This document shows positions 6,880-13,486 of a stretch of 16,275 nucleotides of DNA, piece after piece; the first letter of the stretch is position 1; each line of letters starts with the position of its first letter. The position numbers and the translations under genes are program-made. The notes under the pieces were generated by a model. It saw only the letters and a program-made list of their open reading frames with translations, was not told the DNA's origin and searched no databases. The stretch is from an uncultured Blautia sp. (GTDB lineage: Bacteria > Bacillota > Clostridia > Lachnospirales > Lachnospiraceae): contig CABSEJ010000066.1 of the NCBI GenBank assembly GCA_902476765.1, positions 1-16,275 on the forward strand, written 5' to 3'.

Positions 6880-6932
6880 CAGAAGGCTGCCGCATGGACC
6901 GGAGAACCGGTACTCCATGCGGCAGCCTTCTG
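6880..6932. repeat. Perfect 19-bp inverted repeat between fakA and recG
   Basis: Left arm CAGAAGGCTGCCGCATGGA (6880-6898) and right arm TCCATGCGGCAGCCTTCTG (6914-6932) are exact reverse complements. The 15-nt loop contains another CCGG/CCGG mini-stem. No T-run follows, so it is not a standard intrinsic terminator. It lies 20 bases after the fakA stop and 44 bases before recG. It may act as an RNA processing or stability hairpin, or as a partial terminator. The core GCTGCCGCAT is shared with the terminator at 635-685. Confidence 0.85.
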
Positions 6933-6976
6933 GAGTATAAGATTGCTATAGCGGTTGCAAGAGGACAGGAGTAAGT

Positions 6977-9034
6977 ATGAGAGAGCAGGACAGCATACGG
7001 ACAATAAAAGGAATCGGGGAAAAAACAGAAAAGCTGCTGGGAAAGCTGGGGATTTATACAGTGGGAGATTTCCTGAGGTATTATCCGAGAGATTATGATG
7101 AGTATCAGGAACCGATTGGTGTTTCTCAGCTAAAAGCAGGAGGCAGGACTGCAGTTCTGGCCAGGCTTACAGGTAAAATAGGAGTGAAAAACACAGGGAG
7201 GCTTACGGTGATTACTGCCAGTGTCAGAGAGGGAGAGGATATCCTGGAGCTGGTCTGGTATAATATGCCTTTTTTGAGAAATACGCTGAAATCCGGAGGC
7301 ATTTACATATTCCGTGGCCTTGTGGTTGAGAAAAGAGGCAGACTTGTAATGGAGCACCCTGAGATTTTTTCCAGGGACCAGTATGAAGAGCGGCTGCATG
7401 TTTTGTTTCCCATCTATGGGCTTACCAAGGGCCTGACCAATAAATTTATGGCAAAAACAGCGGCTCAGCTTTTAGAGCAAAGGGAGATGGTGCAGGAGTT
7501 TCTACCGGAAGAATACCGAAATCACTATAAGCTTTCCGAATATAATTATGCAGTAAACCACATCCATTTTCCTAAGAACAGGGAAGATTTGCTGCTGGCC
7601 AGAAGACGGCTGGTCTTTGATGAATTTCTGCTGTTTATTCTTTCTGTGCGGATGATGAAAGAGAAAAATGAAAATGCAGTAAACAGCTTTCATATAAAAC
7701 CTGTATGGGAGACAGAGAAAGTGATAGAGTCTCTGCCCTATGCCCTTACCAATGCCCAGAAGCGGGTGTGGAATGAAATTGAGACAAATATGACGGGAAA
7801 AGGCCTTATGTCCCGTTTGGTTCAGGGAGATGTAGGAAGCGGAAAGACTGTCATCGCTTTTCTGTCTATGATATTGGCTGCTGCCAACGGCTACCAGGCT
7901 GCGCTCATGGCCCCCACAGAGGTATTGGCCAAGCAGCACTACCAGGAACTGTGCAGGCTTCTGGAAAGCCAGGAGCTGCCTTACAAAGCTCTGCTTCTTA
8001 CCGGCTCTAACACAGCCAAGGAAAAGAGAGAGAGATACCAGGCTATAGAGTCCGGGGAGGCCAGGCTGATTGTAGGGACCCATGCCCTGATTCAGGAAAA
8101 GGTGGTATATGAAAACCTGGCCCTTGTAATAACAGATGAACAGCACAGATTCGGAGTGAATCAGAGGGAGGATTTATCCAGGAAAGGCGCCAGACCCCAT
8201 GTGCTTGTGATGAGTGCCACTCCTATACCCAGGACCCTGGCTATTATCCTTTACGGAGATTTAGACATATCTATTATGGATGAGCTTCCGGCTAAAAGGC
8301 TTCCCATTAAGAACTGCGTGGTAGACATATCCTACCGGCCAAAGGCATACAGATTTATAGAAAAGCAGGTGGAGCAGGGGCGGCAGGTATATGTAATCTG
8401 TCCCATGGTAGAGGAAAGCGAGGGACTGGAGGCAGAAAACGTATTGGATTACAGCAGTAAGCTTTCCCAGTGTCTGCCTTCCCAGATAAAGGTGGCTAGT
8501 CTTCACGGCAGAATGAAGCCGGCCCAGAAAAATCAGATAATGGAAGAATTTGCCCAAAACAAAATACAGGTTCTGGTATCCACTACCGTGGTGGAGGTGG
8601 GGGTCAATGTGCCAAATGCTACCGTGATGATGGTGGAAAACGCAGAAAGGTTCGGACTGGCTCAGCTTCACCAGCTGCGGGGACGGGTAGGAAGAGGAGT
8701 GCATCAGTCCTACTGCATTTTTGTCCAGGGAGGAGAGGATGAGGAGACCAGGAAACGGTTGGAAATCCTGGTAAAATCTAATGACGGCTTTTTTATTGCA
8801 GGAGAAGATTTACGGCTCCGGGGCCCTGGGGATTTTTTCGGTGTACGCCAAAGCGGAGACATGGAATTTGCCCTGGGAGATATTTTTCAGGATAGCCAGA
8901 TTCTGAAGGAGGCCAGTGAAGCAGCAGGTTCCATCCTTCTTTTAGACGGGGATTTGACCATGGAGCAGAACCGGAAACTTCGGGACAGGCTGGAGTCATA
9001 TGGAAGAAACAGGGAAGACAGTCCCGGACTATAA
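6977..9034 (+). CDS. recG: ATP-dependent DNA helicase RecG
   Basis: A 685-residue superfamily-2 helicase, the normal length for RecG, which remodels stalled forks and Holliday junctions. The N-terminal wedge domain begins with the IKGIGEKTEKLLGKLGI helix-hairpin-helix-like segment (about 10-26). Helicase motifs follow in order: Walker A GDVGSGKT (284-291), DEQH (387-390, the RecG form of motif II), the SATPIPRTLA motif III region, VVEVGVNVPNAT (motif V region) and QLRGRVGRG (566-574, motif VI). The C-terminus has the RecG RLRGPGDFFGVRQSG block. ATG 6977 has AGGAG at 6967-6971, five bases upstream. The gene follows yloV as in Bacillus. It may be read from the yloU promoter through the hairpin at 6880-6932. 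I see no clear terminator after it. Confidence 0.97.
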   Translation: MREQDSIRTIKGIGEKTEKLLGKLGIYTVGDFLRYYPRDYDEYQEPIGVSQLKAGGRTAVLARLTGKIGVKNTGRLTVITASVREGEDILELVWYNMPFLRNTLKSGGIYIFRGLVVEKRGRLVMEHPEIFSRDQYEERLHVLFPIYGLTKGLTNKFMAKTAAQLLEQREMVQEFLPEEYRNHYKLSEYNYAVNHIHFPKNREDLLLARRRLVFDEFLLFILSVRMMKEKNENAVNSFHIKPVWETEKVIESLPYALTNAQKRVWNEIETNMTGKGLMSRLVQGDVGSGKTVIAFLSMILAAANGYQAALMAPTEVLAKQHYQELCRLLESQELPYKALLLTGSNTAKEKRERYQAIESGEARLIVGTHALIQEKVVYENLALVITDEQHRFGVNQREDLSRKGARPHVLVMSATPIPRTLAIILYGDLDISIMDELPAKRLPIKNCVVDISYRPKAYRFIEKQVEQGRQVYVICPMVEESEGLEAENVLDYSSKLSQCLPSQIKVASLHGRMKPAQKNQIMEEFAQNKIQVLVSTTVVEVGVNVPNATVMMVENAERFGLAQLHQLRGRVGRGVHQSYCIFVQGGEDEETRKRLEILVKSNDGFFIAGEDLRLRGPGDFFGVRQSGDMEFALGDIFQDSQILKEASEAAGSILLLDGDLTMEQNRKLRDRLESYGRNREDSPGL

Positions 9035-9133
9035 GGCCTTTTCAGAGCCCTGTTATCCAAAGAAAATACAGATATAATTTTTCCGGGTTCCACTGGTGGG
9101 AAAAGGGGCAATTAGGATTTTTTTGGGAAAAAC

Positions 9134-9162
9134 TTGAAAAATTTTGAGAAAGGGTATATTAT
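9134..9162 (+). promoter_or_regulatory. SigmaA promoter of the DUF6465 gene
   Basis: TTGAAA at 9134-9139, a 17-bp spacer and TATTAT at 9157-9162. The predicted start is near 9169, giving a leader of about 38 nt. The 99 bases between recG and this promoter hold no gene and no convincing terminator. Confidence 0.65.
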
Positions 9163-9206
9163 AGACGGGACATTTAAAGTTGGAAGTTATAAAGGAGGAG
9201 AAAGAT

Positions 9207-9599
9207 ATGTCACCTAGAAAGACAACAACGAAGGCAGCAGCAGCCGAGGTAAAAGAGGCTGTGAAGGCAACTCCGGTTACGACAGAAGACAAAAAGACAG
9301 AGACTACCGCTAAGAAAGCACCTGCAAAGAGAGCCGCTGCAAAGAAGGAAACAGCAGCAGCCAAAAAGACCACAGCTGCAAAGACCGAAGTGAAAGAGAC
9401 TGTATTTGTTCAGTTTGCAGGAGCTGAGTATAGCTTAGATGATGTTAAGGCCAATGTAAAGAAGGCTTGGATGGCAGAGACTGGCAAGCAGGAAAGCGAC
9501 ATCAAGGATATTCAGATTTATGTGAAGCCGGAAGAACATGCTGCATACTATGTAGTAAACGGCGAGTTCGTAGAAGGCGGAAGAAAAGTAGAGTTATAA
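9207..9599 (+). CDS. DUF6465 family protein with histone-like basic tail
   Basis: A 130-residue protein in two parts. Residues 1-65 are a low-complexity Lys/Ala/Thr tail with AKK and AAKK patterns like eukaryotic H1 or bacterial HU/Hc1-type tails. Residues 66-130 form a compact domain starting VFVQFAGAEYSLDDV and ending with AYYVVNGEFVEGGRKVEL, which I recognise as DUF6465, common in Lachnospiraceae. The function is unknown. The tail suggests binding to nucleic acid or another polyanion, which is inference. I chose ATG 9207 because AAAGGAGG (9191-9198) lies eight bases upstream; the in-frame TTG at 9180 lies upstream of that site. The gene has its own promoter and terminator. Confidence 0.82.
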   Translation: MSPRKTTTKAAAAEVKEAVKATPVTTEDKKTETTAKKAPAKRAAAKKETAAAKKTTAAKTEVKETVFVQFAGAEYSLDDVKANVKKAWMAETGKQESDIKDIQIYVKPEEHAAYYVVNGEFVEGGRKVEL

Positions 9600-9636
9600 G
9601 TTTTAGTTTTTATAGTTCCAATTAAATGTTATATGA

Positions 9637-9690
9637 AAAACAGGCATATCAAAGAATCTTTGTATGGAAGATTTCTGATATGCCTGTTTT
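9637..9690. terminator. Bidirectional terminator between the DUF6465 and SASP genes
   Basis: A 15-bp perfect stem (AAAACAGGCATATCA at 9637-9651, its complement at 9676-9690) is extended inward by an imperfect AATCTT/AAGATT pairing. The right arm ends in TTTT and is followed by CTATTTTTT; the left arm is preceded by As that read as Ts on the minus strand. It therefore suits both the plus-strand DUF6465 gene and the convergent SASP gene. Confidence 0.9.
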
Positions 9691-9735
9691 CTATTTTTTG
9701 ACTACCGGATTTTTATAATGCCAGCTTCATAGGGA

Positions 9736-9963
9736 TTAGTACTGCTGCATTCCTCCGTTGCCGGACATCTGGCGTTCCTGAGCCTCAATCATTTTTTTCA
9801 CCATATAACCGCCTACGGAACCGTTCTGCTTAGAAGTTAAGTTTCCGTTGTAGCCGTCTGTAAGAGGCACACCCAGCTCGTTGGCTACCTCATATTTGAA
9901 ACGGTTTAATGCGCCCTTTGCTTCCGGTACGGCTGCTTTGTTAGAAGAATTACTGTTAGACAT
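9736..9963 (-). CDS. Alpha/beta-type small acid-soluble spore protein
   Basis: A 75-residue SASP, the DNA-coating protein that protects the chromosome in dormant spores. It has both family signatures: the GPR protease site region FKYEVANELGV (22-32, with cleavage expected after E25) and the DNA-binding block GYNGNLTSKQNGSVGGYMVK (37-56). The N-terminus is Asn/Ser-rich and the C-terminus ends in a Met/Gln/Gly stretch, as is usual. AAGGAGG (9972-9978 on the minus strand) lies eight bases before the ATG. A candidate sigmaG promoter lies about 45 bases upstream, consistent with forespore expression. A single SASP gene here does not rule out paralogues elsewhere. Confidence 0.96.
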   Translation of the reverse strand: MSNSNSSNKAAVPEAKGALNRFKYEVANELGVPLTDGYNGNLTSKQNGSVGGYMVKKMIEAQERQMSGNGGMQQY

Positions 9964-10005
9964 TTTAAGTTCCTCCTTTGAAATGTGTTTTTTTTGTTAC
10001 AGTGG

Positions 10006-10035
10006 TATTATGTGAAATATAAAAGTTTTTTACCC
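10006..10035 (-). promoter_or_regulatory. Candidate sigmaG promoter of the SASP gene
   Basis: On the minus strand, CATAATA (10006-10012) fits the sigmaG -10 consensus CATWMTA exactly. GGGTA (10031-10035), 18 bp upstream, is a partial match to the -35 consensus GHATR. The location before an SASP gene is what sigmaG control predicts. Confidence 0.6.
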
Positions 10036-10053
10036 TAGAAGTTCTTTCATGTT

Positions 10054-10082
10054 TTGACAAATTCTGAGAATTGTATTACAAT
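10054..10082 (+). promoter_or_regulatory. Upstream sigmaA promoter (P1) of the mgsA operon
   Basis: TTGACA (10054-10059, exact consensus), a 17-bp spacer and TACAAT (10077-10082). Transcription would start near 10089, leaving a leader of about 150 nt before mgsA. No other plus-strand gene lies in 9964-10238, so mgsA is the natural target. Confidence 0.7.
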
Positions 10083-10165
10083 AACACCTCAGACTGAAAA
10101 AGAATCCGGTTCCCATGGCCAAAAATTGATATTTTGTAAAAAATGTATAAAATAGTAATTGTGAA

Positions 10166-10194
10166 TTGCAAAAACTTGGCGTTTTTGCTATAAT
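10166..10194 (+). promoter_or_regulatory. Proximal sigmaA promoter (P2) of mgsA with a palindrome in its spacer
   Basis: TTGCAA (10166-10171), a 17-bp spacer and TATAAT (10189-10194, exact consensus), with TGC before the -10. An 8-bp perfect inverted repeat, GCAAAAAC (10168-10175) and GTTTTTGC (10181-10188), overlaps the end of the -35 and fills the spacer up to the -10. This is the position expected of a repressor or MerR-like operator. The regulator is unknown. Confidence 0.8.
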
Positions 10195-10238
10195 GAATCC
10201 TGACACAATGGAAAAAGAAAAGATTAAGGATGATGTAG

Positions 10239-10631
10239 ATGAACGTTGGTATTATTGCCCACAACAGCAAGAAGGCCCTGATAGAGGATTTCTGTATTGC
10301 ATATAAGAATATTCTGGCAAAACATGAGATTTATGCCACAGGGACCACAGGAAGAAGAATTGAAGAGGCCACGAACCTTCATGTCCATAAATTTCTCCCG
10401 GGAAGTATGGGAGGCGATAAGCAGTTTACGGAGATGATTGAGCGGGGAGATATTGATATGGTAATCTTTTTTTACAATCCGGCTATGATTGACCAAAAGG
10501 AGCCGGATGTGTATCAGATTTCCCGGTGCTGCGACCAGTACAATATCCCCATTGCCACCAATATAGCCACAGCAGAATCTTTGATTCTGGGACTGGAGAA
10601 CGGGGATTTAGATTACCGTCTGAATAAATAG
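10239..10631 (+). CDS. mgsA: Methylglyoxal synthase family protein with altered active site
   Basis: A 130-residue protein aligning without gaps in the core to methylglyoxal synthase, which converts dihydroxyacetone phosphate to methylglyoxal and phosphate. In E. coli numbering (offset 11) it keeps His19 (H8), Lys23 (K12), the phosphate-binding ATGTTG loop (33-38), Gly66 (G55), catalytic Asp71 (D60) and Asp101 (D90). It differs at four usually conserved places: Asp20 is N9, Ser65 is P54, Pro67 is S56, and His98 is K87 (PHDPDV reads QKEPDV). The comparison is from memory. Activity may be reduced or altered, so the name is by homology only. AAGGA at 10226-10230 precedes ATG 10239, the only usable start because an in-frame stop lies just upstream. 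It heads the rsmD-coaD operon, with a 37-base gap to rsmD. Confidence 0.83.
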   Translation: MNVGIIAHNSKKALIEDFCIAYKNILAKHEIYATGTTGRRIEEATNLHVHKFLPGSMGGDKQFTEMIERGDIDMVIFFYNPAMIDQKEPDVYQISRCCDQYNIPIATNIATAESLILGLENGDLDYRLNK

Positions 10632-10668
10632 TCACAGGCGGAAACAGAAAAGACAAAAAGGAAGTTTT

Positions 10669-11220
10669 ATGAGAGTAATTGCAGGAAGTGCCAAAAGTAT
10701 GCCCCTGAAGACGATTCCCGGTCTTAGTACAAGACCTACCACCGACAGGATTAAGGAGACTCTCTTTAATATTCTGCAGCCACGGATGTGTGGCTGCAGA
10801 TTCCTGGATATTTTTGCAGGAAGCGGAGGGATTGGAATTGAAGCGTTAAGCAGAGGGGCAGATTTTTGTGCTTTTATAGAGAAAAATAAAAAGGCTGCCA
10901 TGGTGATAGAGGAGAATCTCCGTTTTACAAGGCTGGGTGACAGAGCCCAGGTGTACTGCAGAGATGTTTTTTCCGTTCTCGGAGAATTGGAGGGAGGAGA
11001 GCCCTTTGACTGTATTTTTATGGACCCTCCCTATGAACAGAAGCTGGAACAGAGAGTGTTAGAGGCTTTGTCCCATTCCTCCTGTGCGGATTCTACCACA
11101 CTGATAATCGTGGAAGCTTCTCTTGGCACGAAATTTGATTATCTGGAGGAATATGGTTTTCTTCTGGAAAGAGAAAAAACATATAAGACAAATAAGCATA
11201 TGTTTATCAGAAAGGCGTAG
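10669..11220 (+). CDS. rsmD: 16S rRNA (guanine(966)-N(2))-methyltransferase RsmD
   Basis: A 183-residue SAM-dependent methyltransferase that modifies 16S rRNA G966 in the 30S subunit. It has the N-terminal GSAKSMPLKTIPGLSTRPTTDR segment typical of RsmD, the SAM-binding motif I DIFAGSGG (47-54) and the catalytic DPPY (119-122). Length is normal. AAGGAAG (10658-10664) lies four bases before ATG 10669. It is followed by coaD after six bases, the order rsmD-coaD (ylbH-ylbI) seen across Firmicutes. A perfect 10-bp inverted repeat (CTGCAGCCAC 10774-10783 / GTGGCTGCAG 10790-10799) lies inside the coding sequence just before motif I. Confidence 0.96.
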   Translation: MRVIAGSAKSMPLKTIPGLSTRPTTDRIKETLFNILQPRMCGCRFLDIFAGSGGIGIEALSRGADFCAFIEKNKKAAMVIEENLRFTRLGDRAQVYCRDVFSVLGELEGGEPFDCIFMDPPYEQKLEQRVLEALSHSSCADSTTLIIVEASLGTKFDYLEEYGFLLEREKTYKTNKHMFIRKA

Positions 11221-11226
11221 AAAAAT

Positions 11227-11709
11227 ATGGCGAGAGCAATCTATCCCGGGAGCTTTGACCCGGCCACGTACGGACATTTGGATATTATCAGAAGGGCAGC
11301 GGCTCTTTTTGATGAAGTAGTGGTGGGAGTTTTGAATAATTCAGCAAAATGTCCGTTGTTTTCTGTTGAGGAACGTGTTAATATATTAGAGAATATAACA
11401 AAGGATGTGCCCAACGTAAAGGTGAAATCCTTCAGCGGCTTATCTGTGAATTTTGCAAAAAGCTGTGATGCAAAGGTGATAATCAGAGGGCTGCGGGCTA
11501 TAACAGACTTTGAATATGAGCTTCAGATGGCCCAGACCAATCGGATTCTGGCCACAGATGTAGATACTATGTTTTTGACCACCAGCCTTGAGTATGCCTA
11601 TTTAAGCTCCACCACAGTGAAGGAGGCCGCCTCCTTTGGCGCAGATATTTCTAAATTTGTGCCGCCCTATGTGGTACATAGAATGGAGGAGAAGTACGGG
11701 CAGAAGTAG
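11227..11709 (+). CDS. coaD: Phosphopantetheine adenylyltransferase
   Basis: A 160-residue enzyme of the nucleotidyltransferase fold, catalysing the fourth step of coenzyme A synthesis (4'-phosphopantetheine plus ATP to dephospho-CoA). It shows PGSFDPATYGH (7-17) with the T-x-G-H motif and the signature LSSTTVKE (126-133, normally ISSxxVRE-like). IIRGLRAITDFEYELQMAQTN, which contacts substrate, is also complete. Length is typical. The start follows the rsmD stop by six bases and has only a weak Shine-Dalgarno, so expression probably depends on coupling to rsmD. Confidence 0.97.
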   Translation: MARAIYPGSFDPATYGHLDIIRRAAALFDEVVVGVLNNSAKCPLFSVEERVNILENITKDVPNVKVKSFSGLSVNFAKSCDAKVIIRGLRAITDFEYELQMAQTNRILATDVDTMFLTTSLEYAYLSSTTVKEAASFGADISKFVPPYVVHRMEEKYGQK

Positions 11710-11779
11710 TCTGAGAAACAGGATTGTTAGAAGTGTTTTTGCTGACAATCAGAAAAAATACAGTAAGGAGAAGTAAAAG

Positions 11780-12457
11780 ATGAGCAGCAGAATTGAACAG
11801 ATTATCGAAGAAATTGAAGAGTATGTGGAGAGCTGTAAATACCAGCCTTTATCAACCACAAAGATTATTGTAAATAAAGAAGAGATTGAAGAACTTTTAA
11901 GAGAGCTTAGACTGAAAACACCGGATGAGATTAAGAGATACCAGAAAATTATCAGCAACAAGGATGCGATTCTGGAGGATGCACAGGCTAAGGCAGATAA
12001 TATTATTGAAGATACCAAGAAGCAGGTGCAGGAGATGGTGAAGGAGTCTGAAGTAATGCAGCAGGCTTATGCCCAGGCCAATGAAACTATCAATACTGCC
12101 AATCAGCAGGCTCAGGCTATTATCGATGCTGCTACCAATGACGCAAATTCTCTGAGAATGAGCGCAGTGTCCTACACAGATGAAATGATGTCAAATATGG
12201 GACAGATTGCATCTGAGATGCTGGAGAATGCCGCAGGAAAGTACAATGAATTTGTCCAGGCCCTGCAGGCCTCTCTGAATGTAATCAGCCAGAACAGGGC
12301 GGAGCTGGCTCCACAGCTTTCAGGTGCTGCCGGCGCCGTTGCCGCACCACAGGAAAACTCCTCAGCTCAGGCCGATACTTCTGTTCGGGATGTATACGAT
12401 GAGGATGAAGATTACGAAGACGATTTAGACGACGATTTCGATGACTTTGATGAATAA
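11780..12457 (+). CDS. Coiled-coil protein with hyperacidic C-terminal tail
   Basis: A 225-residue hydrophilic protein. Residues 1-60 are Glu/Lys/Ile-rich helices (SSRIEQIIEEIEEYVESCK), 60-180 form a long Ala/Gln/Glu coiled coil with repeats such as ANQQAQAIIDAATNDAN, then comes an Ala/Gly/Pro linker, and the last 19 residues are nearly all Asp/Glu. Relatives downstream of coaD in Lachnospiraceae are often labelled vacuolar ATPase subunit H or DivIVA-like from coiled-coil similarity alone; I do not think the ATPase label is supported. A structural or cell-division role is possible but unproven. AAGGAG (11765-11770) lies nine bases before ATG 11780. The final 33 bases overlap the 3' end of ylbJ on the other strand. 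Confidence 0.75.
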   Translation: MSSRIEQIIEEIEEYVESCKYQPLSTTKIIVNKEEIEELLRELRLKTPDEIKRYQKIISNKDAILEDAQAKADNIIEDTKKQVQEMVKESEVMQQAYAQANETINTANQQAQAIIDAATNDANSLRMSAVSYTDEMMSNMGQIASEMLENAAGKYNEFVQALQASLNVISQNRAELAPQLSGAAGAVAAPQENSSAQADTSVRDVYDEDEDYEDDLDDDFDDFDE

Positions 12458-13387
12458 GCAGGCCAGTACCAGAGTCAGGAAAAAGGATAGAGCTTTTCCT
12501 TTCAGGTAGGGGACAAGACTTAAATCTGTGCCGGACAGCATGGACTTTGTCTGGAATGCGATACATAAGCCTCCGAAGGATGTGAAGGCCAGTATCAGAG
12601 GATAGATTCCGGAAAAGCCCAAACCGGTTTGAGCCAGGGCGGAAATTCCCGTGGATAACTCCGTAAAGCCCAATACCAGGCAGCACAGCCGGGGAAAGGC
12701 AGCCAGCAGACGGCGGAGTATGCCCTGCAGAACGGAAAAAAGAATAATGTATCCGCCTAGCTTTGTGATAGAAGTAAAGCTGTTCATAATGGAAGCGTCC
12801 AGCGCTTCTCCCAGGGGGAGAGCGCCAGGCGCTTTTTCTGCTGCGTAGAGAGAAAATTCCTGTTTGTTCCGGTTTTGACGGCTGTTCTTTTTGTAGGCCA
12901 GTCGGAAGGGAAGGGAGGAAAGAAAGCCGGAGACGTAGAGAAGTCCAAAGGTAGGAAGGACCAGACCGGGATTCCCCAAAAGTTCTGTACAGATATAGGC
13001 AGCCACAAAGGAGGGGCCGGGATAGTTGGAGAAGCTTAGGAGATAAGAGGCTTCAGCTTTTGAAATCTGGCCGTTTCGGTATAAATCTCCGGTGGTTTTG
13101 GCTCCCATAGGGTATCCGCAGAGAATTCCCATCAATAGGGCGTATCCGCCCATGGGTGACAGGCCAAAGCAGGTTTTCCAAAATTTTTTTGCTTTTACAA
13201 GCAGAGGGGGCAGAAAGCCGGTATGTATGAGAAAGCCGGACAGGATTAGAAAGGGCAGCAGAGAAGGCAGCAGAGTGTAAAACCACAGCATGAGCCCGGC
13301 CTTGGACAGCTCCAGGGCTTCCCCGGGAAAGGCCAGGAGAAAGGACAGGACACCGGATACACAGAGAAGGAGAAGGAGCCGTTTCAT
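12425..13387 (-). CDS. ylbJ: Sporulation integral membrane protein YlbJ
   Basis: A 320-residue polytopic membrane protein with about eight hydrophobic segments. Family marks include the N-terminal FPGEALELSKAGLMLWFYTLLPSLLPFLI block (about 20-48), GILCGYPMGAKTTGDLY (about 88-104), the SFSNYPGPSFV block (about 118-128) and a second Gate-like half containing FTELSTGISALAQ. YlbJ is a sigmaE-dependent mother-cell protein needed for heat-resistant spores in Bacillus, and belongs to the nucleoside-recognition/Gate fold. The protein looks shorter than Bacillus YlbJ (about 400 residues from memory), but both halves are present. The ribosome-binding site AGAGG is weak and lies in a 10-bp palindrome (13390-13399). 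The gene is convergent with, and overlaps by 33 bases, the coiled-coil gene; no terminator lies between them. Confidence 0.92.
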   Translation of the reverse strand: MKRLLLLLCVSGVLSFLLAFPGEALELSKAGLMLWFYTLLPSLLPFLILSGFLIHTGFLPPLLVKAKKFWKTCFGLSPMGGYALLMGILCGYPMGAKTTGDLYRNGQISKAEASYLLSFSNYPGPSFVAAYICTELLGNPGLVLPTFGLLYVSGFLSSLPFRLAYKKNSRQNRNKQEFSLYAAEKAPGALPLGEALDASIMNSFTSITKLGGYIILFSVLQGILRRLLAAFPRLCCLVLGFTELSTGISALAQTGLGFSGIYPLILAFTSFGGLCIAFQTKSMLSGTDLSLVPYLKGKALSFFLTLVLACLFIKVIEIVV

Positions 13388-13416
13388 TGAGAGGCCTCTT
13401 TTTTGCTCTTTGATTC

Positions 13417-13444
13417 AATATATGTGAAAAAGCAGGATTCATGA
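13417..13444 (-). promoter_or_regulatory. Candidate sigmaE promoter of ylbJ
   Basis: On the minus strand, CATATATT (13417-13424) resembles the sigmaE -10 (CATACANT), and TCATGAAT (13437-13444) resembles the -35 form KMATATTT, with a 12-bp spacer that fits this class. The match is partial (six of eight and five of eight positions) but agrees with the known sigmaE control of ylbJ. Confidence 0.5.
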
Positions 13445-13457
13445 CCGGAAACAAGGC

Positions 13458-13486
13458 TTGCCATTTTAGCTGTTCTGTGTAAGAAT
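13458..13486 (+). promoter_or_regulatory. Possible sigmaA promoter of pepD
   Basis: TTGCCA (13458-13463), a 17-bp spacer and AAGAAT (13481-13486), preceded by TGT as an extended -10. A TTGACA at 13525-13530 is closer to the gene but has no acceptable -10 at 16-18 bp. The two divergent promoters for ylbJ and pepD would lie about 15 bp apart. Confidence 0.4.

Noticed and set aside
7502..8146. Long minus-strand open frame opposite recG, and similar ones opposite pepD and the PPK2 gene
   Set aside because: They lie wholly within well-supported genes, lack ribosome-binding sites and give protein sequences with no recognisable family; they are composition shadows.
9035..9120. Possible recG terminator around the TTTTCC...GGAAAA symmetry and the later T-run
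   Set aside because: The best stem is about five to six base pairs with an unstable loop, and the T-run lies more than 15 bases after it.
11722..11750. A 9-bp hairpin (one G-U pair) between coaD and the coiled-coil gene, as a terminator
   Set aside because: It is followed by an A-rich rather than T-rich tract, so it does not fit an intrinsic terminator on the plus strand. The next gene has no clear promoter of its own.
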